From: Atrina japonica
Taxonomy: Eukaryota > Mollusca > Bivalvia > Pterioida > Pinnidae
DNA: 64,000 nt
Reading direction: 5' to 3'
Assembly (NCBI GenBank): GCA_030159075.1
Contig: BROG01000226.1
Coordinates: 610,001-674,000 of the forward strand
Part shown: in pieces, positions 56,167 to 64,000 of the stretch
Numbering within the stretch: the stretch's first letter is position 1
How the letters are laid out: the number at the start of each line of letters is the position of its first letter
Notes under the pieces: model-generated
What the model was told of the DNA's origin: nothing
What the model saw: only the letters and a program-made list of their open reading frames with translations
The model's database searches: none
Position numbers and translations under genes: made by a program

Positions 56167-56999
56167 CAAGTGATTTCTTTGAAAAAGTTATGAGCAAACC
56201 ATTCAGCCATGGAACCACCTTTTTTTTTTTTTTAAATTATTCAGCCTGATTTGAAAATGTGTTCTCAGTTTTTGTCGATATTTAGTTCAGGGTATTATTT
56301 TATATTACAATTATTTGTAATTGTGTTTTCGTCAATATCTAAGCATATTGCTCGCACAATGGCTTTTATAAACAATGTTTACATTTTATTGAAAATTGTT
56401 TATAGTCTGAATAATGAAATGAAAGTTGAACTTAATTATGTACTGGTGAATTCAGGTTGGGTGCCTTGTGCTACCATCTTGTGTAAATGGTGAACTGAGA
56501 GTCCGACCAACTTGAATAAATTCTAAAAGTTTTCAACTTTTATTTTAATATTTTTAATATGAAGTTTGTTTGTTGTCTTGTTTTGTATGTAAAACTACTT
56601 GATGTGATTGAGGTTTTTTTCATTCACATAAATTATGGAGTCTTTTGATTTAACCTCTGAAAATGAAAGGTACCTTGAGTATGGTGTACAGAATTGGGGG
56701 TATGTTCCCAAATTATTTTTAGATATTTCCAATGTTCTCTTCAGAGGAGTCAGATGTTTCATAATTATTTATAATAGTATGCAAAATTATGCAAAAATGT
56801 CCAGTTGCTGCATACAATTTGAATTTTTGCATCTCAAAACCACAGAGAAAAATCAGCTGAACTTAAGTATTTACTGAATTAAGTGATGTCAAATCGTAAT
56901 GTTCAACAAACATATGATCAGTTGAAATAGGACAAACCTTTTCTTTGAGTTGAATATTTTTGTATTGTTGGTTCACACAGGGGATACGTTTCTGTTGCG

Positions 57000-57217
57000 A
57001 TATTTCATACCAGGAAATTTTCGCTCCCTTTTAATTTTCGCCATTTTCGACCTTAGATGAGAGGGTAAATTTAGAGCGAAAGTGAAATAATTGAGGCATG
57101 AACATACATGCCCCCCATGAGGCTTTGGTGATTTAGGGTGAATTTAAGACAGAGTGAAAATGTTTTCTGTTGTAAAGGGCGAAAATAACCAGGGGCGAAA
57201 ATAACCAGGTATACAGT
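57000..57217. mobile_element. Palindromic element with TTTTCGCC ends
   Basis: ACCAGGAAATTTTCGCTCCC then TTTTAATTTTCGCC left; GGCGAAAATAACCAGG (twice) then TATACAGTA right. Confidence 0.65.
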
Positions 57218-57625
57218 AGTATTTGCCAATTACGAGCGAAGTTTTAAACCTAATTATGTAACAAACAAACCATAGGTAAACATATTTTTACTGCTGGGTT
57301 ATTTCCATGTACATTAACCAATAGCAAACTATTTTGAATAGATTACTTGTATAAAGTGAATATATAAACGTTTGCAGTCCCATTTATATGGAGGAAATTG
57401 CAGAAAATAGATCAGACAAGTTAAGATACTCTATATTTATTTTCAATATTTCATTATAAAAATAAAAAATTTGAATGACAGTTCTGTGATTGAAATAATT
57501 CATATGTGTATCATCATCAAAGTTCCAAGGTTTTATGTATTTTTGTTTAAGTGGTAGTTAAAGTTGGGCTTTATTAGTACTGGACCACAAGTGAAATATT
57601 TGTAATGATTTAAAGGTTGTGGATG

Positions 57626-57835
57626 TATATAATTATGTTGTTGTTATTAGAATGATATTAAATGGTTGATTGAATTGGTTTTGAATAGCGCTTTACGCCA
57701 CACTCAACAATTTTTTAGCTCACCTGGCCAGAAGGGAGGTATATAATTATGTTGTTGTTATTAGAATGATATCAAATGGTTGTTTGAATTGGTTTTGAAT
57801 AGTGCTTTACGCCACACTCAACAATTTTTTAGCTC
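57626..57835 (+). repeat. 113-bp tandem duplication
   Basis: TATATAATTATGTTGTTGTT at 57626 and 57739; both end ...CAACAATTTTTTAGCTCA.CTGG, at the left edge of the next repeat. Confidence 0.95.
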
Positions 57836-59045
57836 ATCTGGCCCCTCTGGCCAGGTGAGGTATTGCTATGGCCAAATGTCTGTCATCCATCGTCGTCATC
57901 CGTCTGTTAACTTTTGCATTTAAACATCTTCTCGAGAACCAGTGGGCCAATTTTAACCTAACTCGGCAAATAGCATCCACACATGAAGTCACATAAAGTT
58001 TACAAATGAAAAGGGACTATGACCCATAGCCCCCCCCAAAAACAGACCAAAACTTGGTACATCTTTAAAATTCTTCTTCTCATGAACCAATGATTGGATG
58101 ACTTTCAAATTTTGTATGCATGATTGTAAAGTCAATATCTACAAAGTTTGCTAACGAAAATGAAATCTGTGCATAATCAATCCACTAGGGAGCGCTTCAG
58201 CAATGCAGGGTACATTTGTATTACAAATTGTTCAACAACTAAAAACTTCGACTTTTTGTATACAAAGATAAATTAGAAAGTTGTTAGGAATTAAGGTCAA
58301 GGTTACAGGCACCTAAGTACCTAAGTAAACGGAAAATATATATATATTTTTTAAATTTCTACATTTTTGATTTCTCCAGAACCATTGGACCAATTTGAAT
58401 CAAACTTGACAGGAAGTATAACCACGTAAAGCCACATAAAGTTTGCTGATGAAAAGGGGCTTGGACCAAACGTGGCCGCCATGGCTAGATATAGAACGAA
58501 TGAGTCAGCTGATATTTTTGATTTAATACTTGTATCTCCAACATTATTAAAGCTAGAGAAAAACCGTTTTTGGATGTTTTTTCACATTGTTTTGAAATGT
58601 ATAATAGCGTGCAAAGATCTACAAAAAGTCAATAGGGCTGAAATTGTCAGGTTGCCCCGTTTGGGAGTTATTTCCGCTTTTAGTGGATTTCTTATATTTT
58701 TTCATATTTTGGGCTGTTTTTTTCTATTATAGAGTGATCACCATGCAAAGATACTTGTGAAAGTTATTTCCGCTTTTCACATTATCTTGAAAGATCTATA
58801 AAAAAGATGGCAAGTCCACTCTCATGCAGGTTAATTCTCCTTTCAATTTTGTTTTCATGTTTTTGGTTGCTTTACAGTATGTTGTCAGTAAAATACATTT
58901 TAATCAGGTGATTATTAAGGCCCAAGGAACCTACTGTTTTTCATGTTTATTAGCCATTTTATCATCTTTTACACATTTTTTATGTCTTCTGCAATGTTAA
59001 CCAATTGTGCCAGGTGAGCGACTTAAGGCTCCTTTGGCCACTTGT
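57828..59045. mobile_element. Dispersed repeat with TTTAGCTCA.CTGGCC / GCCAGGTGAGC ends
   Basis: Left end TTTTAGCTCATCTGGCCCCT, right end GTGCCAGGTGAGCGACTTAA. Interior (TTCTCGAGAACCAGTGGGCC, AACTTGACAGGAAGTATAAC) matches 62285-62870. The 86-codon frame inside is not a gene. Confidence 0.7.
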
Positions 59046-59057
59046 TCAGTTATATAT

Positions 59058-59258
59058 TGACGGCCAGTTTTTAATGATGGAGGAGAGACCCTGGTCAAAA
59101 TGTTCCCGGGAAAAGACCACCATCCTTCTTCAAGTAAACTGGCAAACTCTCACAAAATCAGCTTAGGTTACAGCAGGGCTCAAACCTGCGCTGACCAGAA
59201 GTGGGAGACTTCGTGGTTCAAAATGTGATGCTTTAACCACAGAGCCAAGAAGGCCCTT
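59058..59258 (-). mobile_element. SINE-like repeat, copy 3 (best preserved tRNA-like head)
   Basis: Minus strand: A-box-like TGGCTCTGTGGTTAAAGC, B-box-like GGTTTGAGCCC, then CTGATTTTGTGAGAGTTTGC and CTCCTCCATCATTAAAAACT. Confidence 0.7.
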
Positions 59259-59321
59259 TAATGTTTGTAACTGCTGTGTTATATTTCGGACAAAACAAAG
59301 TTGATATTATTTCTTCAGAGT

Positions 59322-59535
59322 TGTTACAGCATCACGATTTAAACCATGAAGTCTCTTAGCTGTATCAGTTTAAGTTCCAGTCCCGCTGAAACTTCAGCTG
59401 ATTTTGTGAAAAGTGTGCCAATTTACTGTGGGAAGACTGGTGGTCTCTTCAATTGTATTTTGTAACCAGGTTCTCTCTTTCCCCCATTAAAAAGTACCCT
59501 TTACCATATTACTGGAAAACTGTTTAGTGTGGCAT
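59322..59535 (+). mobile_element. SINE-like repeat, copy 4, inverted relative to copy 3
   Basis: GCATCACGATTTAAACCATG, AAGTCTCTT, GCTGATTTTGTGAAAAGTG and CCCCCATTAAAAAGTACCC, ending GTGTGGCATA. Confidence 0.65.
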
Positions 59536-59828
59536 ACAAATGAGAACTTCAGAGAATCATAGGAATAAACAGGCGTTTTTCTGGTCTTGTAAAAAGAAGC
59601 AGGACGCTAATTCTATTAGGTTTACTCTATTTGTTTTGCTAAATGATAGGCTATACTCTATGGCAAATAAGCTGTCAAAATGGATATTTTTGTATAAAAA
59701 GTTTAAAGATTTTTTATTTGAAGTTTAGACCTGGTTGTTTATGCTTTGCATTGATTAATATATCACCTGAAAGGAAAATGTGCAAAGGGCAACGTTTGGT
59801 CCAGTAATTGGTAGAGACATTCGGTGTG

Positions 59829-59917
59829 AACTCACCAACCACTGAAAAATAATGGACACTTCTGTAAATCAATGACTAAGACCAGTCCAGATGTGTTTTT
59901 AGGGGTGAATGAGTTAA
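59829..59917. mobile_element. TTAACTCATT-family miniature element, copy 4
   Basis: Left end AACTCACCAACCAC, right end GGGGTGAATGAGTTAA, same core. Confidence 0.65.
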
Positions 59918-59944
59918 CGCCTTGCTTACTTTTCAATTGTCTCC

Positions 59945-60032
59945 TAACACATAAACCCATGAAAAACAATAGACTCTTCTGTAAATCAGTAGTTTAGGTC
60001 AGTCCAAATGTATCTTCAAGACTGAACCAGTT
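59945..60032. mobile_element. TTAACTCATT-family miniature element, copy 5 (diverged)
   Basis: Core ACTCTTCTGTAAATCAGTAG...CAGTCCAAATGTATCTTC with eroded ends. Only 27 bp from copy 4 in the same orientation. Confidence 0.55.
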
Positions 60033-60602
60033 CCAATGTAATTGCCATAAACCCTCTTTCTGTGGTGTATTTTTTACGCTTTGTTCAAATGAAATGACAT
60101 TGTTTATCTCCAAAGCCTGATACTAAAAAAAGATGGGTGGGTTCTTGAAATCTAAAACTCCAGGGGGTATTTTATGACTTCTAGAGGTCTAAGAATTTCA
60201 AGATAATATTGAAATATGCATTTATTGTGTAAAGATCGATATTTCAAGTGTTGAATTTATAAAAACATCGACAGAAGTACGAAATTATATTTTGTAAAAT
60301 GAAATTGCAATACCTGTATTGGCATATTCCACACATACATCAGCGCAGATCTTTATATTATTGTTGCTTATTGCTTCAAAACATGAGGAAAACGCGAATC
60401 TGTTGTATTACATTTCTTTATTTCAGTAGGTCACCCGAATAGTTAGATCCGTTTCCGTCCGGTATTGTGCTGTTCCCGTCATACGTAAATTTTTCAACAT
60501 TATTATTAAACCAGGCTAATTCCCTTTGTAATATAATATCTGTAGGAATAGGGTATTGCGTTTTCGAAAAACATACCGTTGGATCAAAGGGTCTGTAGAT
60601 GT

Positions 60603-60712
<110 letters not shown>

Positions 60713-61847
60713 GAATATTCATAGATATTATTAGCAACAATCGGACACTAGTGGTTCTAGTTATACACAGGGACACCAGACTCTTGAACAAAATATTGAA
60801 CTGAACATACAGGAATTTGTGTAGATATATTCAAAGTAATTATTTGTATGCAATAAACATTTAAACTGAAATGTGTTACTGAATTTGTTGGTGTAGTTAT
60901 TTAAACAGTGTTTGTGTGTGTGTCGGAGAGAGAGAGAGAGACGAAATTGACCTGTTTTGTTGATAATACTTTATAGATGTTATATGTCGCGGAGACGGAG
61001 TTAGCGAAGAACGACTCACTACTAGTTTTAACCCGAAAATAACGTTTTGGAACATATAGGAATCACACTGTCTGACCATCAATCTTGTCAGGGCCATAAC
61101 TTCATCTTAACAAATGTTGTCAATAACCCAAGGGTGTGATACATGAGGTTATCATGGGGGCATGAGTCCTGTTAGGACAGCTCTAAATTGTTCAAATTTG
61201 GTTGGTAATGATAACTGGGTCTTCCAACAGTTGATTCAAGTAATTTACAAATGGGTGACGACTAGCTTTGTCTTTTCTATTAGTGTAGTAAAATCGGTCC
61301 GTATACTCCGGCGGGTTGGAGTCTTATAAAAAGAATCGCTCATACTTATCACTATACATAAGTCAAGAGATTAGCCAGTAAGAAATGAAACATTTTCCCG
61401 TGCACTTATCATGGTCGAAAAGTGAGTAGAATCATCCGCATGGTAATCGAAAGTTTACTCCGTCCCACCATCTTATGTGAACGGAAAATAGATCATTCAA
61501 CTCAAGGTCATATGACAGGACAGGTACATTAACGAGCCCTCAGTGCTTGGCAATAGTCCACAGCAAAGATAACAATTTGTGACAGTTCACCCTTTGCCGG
61601 TTATTTCTCCAAATATCAAAATGCTTGGCGGGACGTGATACGACAATAAAACAATTTAACGGGAAATGGAAATAGGTGGGTGATCTTCAGGGTCATATTA
61701 ATCGTAGGTGATTTGCTAATTTAACCATATTAGCACTAAATAAAGTCGGTTAAAATAATGTTATTTCTACTAAAGACTTTGTTCCCTAGGGTCCGGATAT
61801 TTTAAAATCCAGAAACTTAACATTATTTTTTATATTGACTCCTTTTG

Positions 61848-61980
61848 GACACCTGGTCCTATCCCGTTTAGGATTCGCAATTGTTCTTCATGTTGCGACG
61901 ATTTGCACATCTAATTCGCCGTGTTCTAATGGACCTGAGTTTCGATTATCAATTGGAACTTCTTCATTTTTACATTTCAA
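61848..61980 (+). repeat. Dispersed repeat, copy 2
   Basis: About 130 bp shared with 47296-47450, including ATGGACCTGAGTTTCGATTA and AACTTCTTCATTTTTAC. Confidence 0.7.
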
Positions 61981-62284
61981 TATCACAAAACTAAATAATT
62001 TTAAATAATTAACGATTTGGGATATTTGTTGTATTAGATTTTTGGTCAAAACGTGAAAATTCAAAACGATTATAGATATATAATATTTTAGGTATCTAGT
62101 TAATATTTCGGATTTTAATAATCCCGAAATGTTTTTTTTTATTTTTGAATGAAGTGGATAAAATTAAATCCATGACTCATTACAGAAACCAGTAATTACT
62201 GGAGCGTTTGGAAAACAACATAAAAGTAACAATCACAACCTTTACATAATTGCTTATTTTCTTATTTATTCATTTATATTTTTA

Positions 62285-62870
62285 TTAGGTCACCTGAGCC
62301 AAAGGTTGTATGTGACCTATTGCGACCGTCATTTGACGTACGTCGTTAACTTTAACACATTTTCGACTTCTCAAAAACCAGTCAGCCGAAACTTGCTACA
62401 TATTTAAAAATCAATGAACAGATGAGTTTCAGATTGTATATGGAATATATACGAAATCGAAATTTGTTCGTAAACGAGGGTGCTGGGGGCGCTCCAATAA
62501 CATAAGGTACAGGTTTATACAAATGGTTTAATAACCCAAAAATGATTTACTTTTTTATTAAAAAGTATGAGGAAGTTGTTTGGAATTATGTAAGGATCAT
62601 GGTGACAAAAGTTTAAAGTTCATGATGTCAAAGTTACAGGCACCCAAGTAAACAGAAAATATTGGTTTTCATTAAATTTTGAACATTCTCGACTTCTTCT
62701 AACCAGTGGGTCAATTTTAACTAAACTTGGCAGGAAGTATCCCCTTGTGCATCCGAATGAAATTTAAAATTGAAAAGGGGATAGGTCCCATCGAGTCCCC
62801 AAAAAGGCGAAAAACTTGATGCATCTTTATAAATCTTCATATACTATTCTTAGCAAACTATTCTTTTATA
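62285..62870. mobile_element. Dispersed repeat fragment with GGTCACCTGAGCC end
   Basis: TTAGGTCACCTGAGCCAAAG, then TCAAAAACCAGTCAGCCGAA and CTTGGCAGGAAGTATCC, as in 57828-59045. Right end truncated. Confidence 0.6.
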
Positions 62871-64000
62871 TACGACAAATTTATCAAACAGTTAAAACTT
62901 TCTTTCTTTGAATGTTTTACACGACAGTCTGAAAAATTAGCTTCCTATCAGGACAAATTTCAAACATAAGATTTATTTATAAAAAGTATGCAGTGAATAA
63001 GATTTTAACATGGTGATATAAATTCTAATTTCAAGTAAATTCAAAAGAAAGAACGCAAATGTGGTAAGTTTGCTTACAACTGCATGTAAATATTATTATT
63101 ACAATTTTACATTCAAATTTCTTATATACATGATTATCCATTCAGCCGTAGCTTGTGAAAGAGTTAGGCAATTACACTTTATATCATAATTGTTTGAACA
63201 CGTACGTATTGAATATATCACTGTTTCTATTGATGTCGAAGCATTTATTCAGCTTTCAATAGTCTATTTAATTTTCGAAAGGACCGTCCGTAGCTATCAA
63301 TGCTTTGATTACATATCAAAAACACCAAGAATGTTATTAACTTATGAAAGATGTGAAACGACGAGTAAGACTTTTAAATAATAAATGTTATTATACTTGC
63401 ATGATAATGTACCGAACTAAAGGATTCAAATATTTCACGCGAGACTAATCAAACCTGCGAAATACCACACCGTACAAAAGTAAACGGTAGATTTTATAAG
63501 TAAGCCTTATAACTGTGTATTGCATGGTTAATAGTTTAGAACCAAAAATTCAAATTCCAAAACAGCGACTGGTTTATATTAAATTGAATCACGAGCGTAC
63601 TCAACCTAAGCTCCTGTGCGATTGAAAATCTATCACTATATATGGTGTAGAATTGAGAAATCTCACTCAGTTTTATTTCAGGGTGGGACTTTCGAGACAT
63701 GTTAATAGAAGTGTAATCCGTAGAGCAATATGCTAACGCGACAGTGTAATATTGGTGTAATATAATCTACTGATATCGACGGTGTGGGATTGACAAATTT
63801 CACACGAATGTTTAGAGCGAAACGTACGGATTATCATTTCTTACATCTGTGCAATAACCACGATAATCATTCACAAATATTTCATTAATATAAAATATAT
63901 TTCCCATCTAAAGGAAACTCGCATAACGATATTAATGAAATTTTGGAATGTACCAAGAAAGCAACAGAAATATCTAAATTTAAAATACTCATCTATACAA

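Overview
This is AT-rich, intron-rich, repeat-laden animal DNA. Codon use, long introns, canonical GT-AG splice sites and the style of the dispersed repeats (short elements ending in CTCACCTG / CAGGTGAG, tRNA-derived SINEs, many palindromic miniature elements) suggest a lophotrochozoan, most likely a bivalve mollusc. The species assignment is inference. No bacterial-style operon, rRNA gene or functional tRNA gene is visible.

Two complete protein-coding genes can be rebuilt exon by exon. On the minus strand, 20882 down to 12091, seven coding exons with matching splice phases encode a 191-residue COP9 signalosome subunit 8 (COPS8/CSN8). On the plus strand, 27138 to 49118, fifteen exons (the tiny first one inferred) encode a 529-residue MPN domain-containing protein (MPND). 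MPND carries an acidic N-terminus, a RAMA domain and an MPN+/JAMM metalloprotease domain with an intact HxHP...SxxD motif and an upstream catalytic Glu. The genes are divergent, with about 6.3 kb between start codons. Both belong to the PCI/MPN protein world (signalosome, proteasome lid, JAMM deubiquitinases), but the sequence shows no functional link beyond adjacency.

Layout: 1-10300 has no recognisable gene and holds dispersed and tandem repeats plus a miniature LTR element at 4987-5381. 10332-20882 is COPS8, preceded on its own strand by an open terminal-exon candidate and 3' UTR territory. 20883-27137 is the intergenic spacer, holding a second miniature LTR element, a PIF/Harbinger transposase fragment, a non-LTR retrotransposon 3' fragment and poly-C and (AG)n tracts. 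27138-49118 is MPND, whose introns hold another miniature LTR element and a remarkable number of minisatellites. 49119-64000 has no recognisable gene and is filled with repeats and microsatellites.

The most unusual content is a set of three miniature LTR retroelements (about 320-395 bp, two families). Their terminal repeats themselves contain tRNA-like sequence with Pol III A/B-box motifs. The terminal repeats run TG...CA, are followed by a lysine-tRNA-type primer-binding site (TGGCGCCCA...) and are preceded at the other end by a polypurine tract. One copy has a 5-bp target-site duplication. They resemble plant Cassandra TRIMs in plan, with a tRNA-like module where Cassandra has 5S rRNA. A second notable item is a minisatellite that has copied the 5' splice site of MPND exon 2 seven more times.
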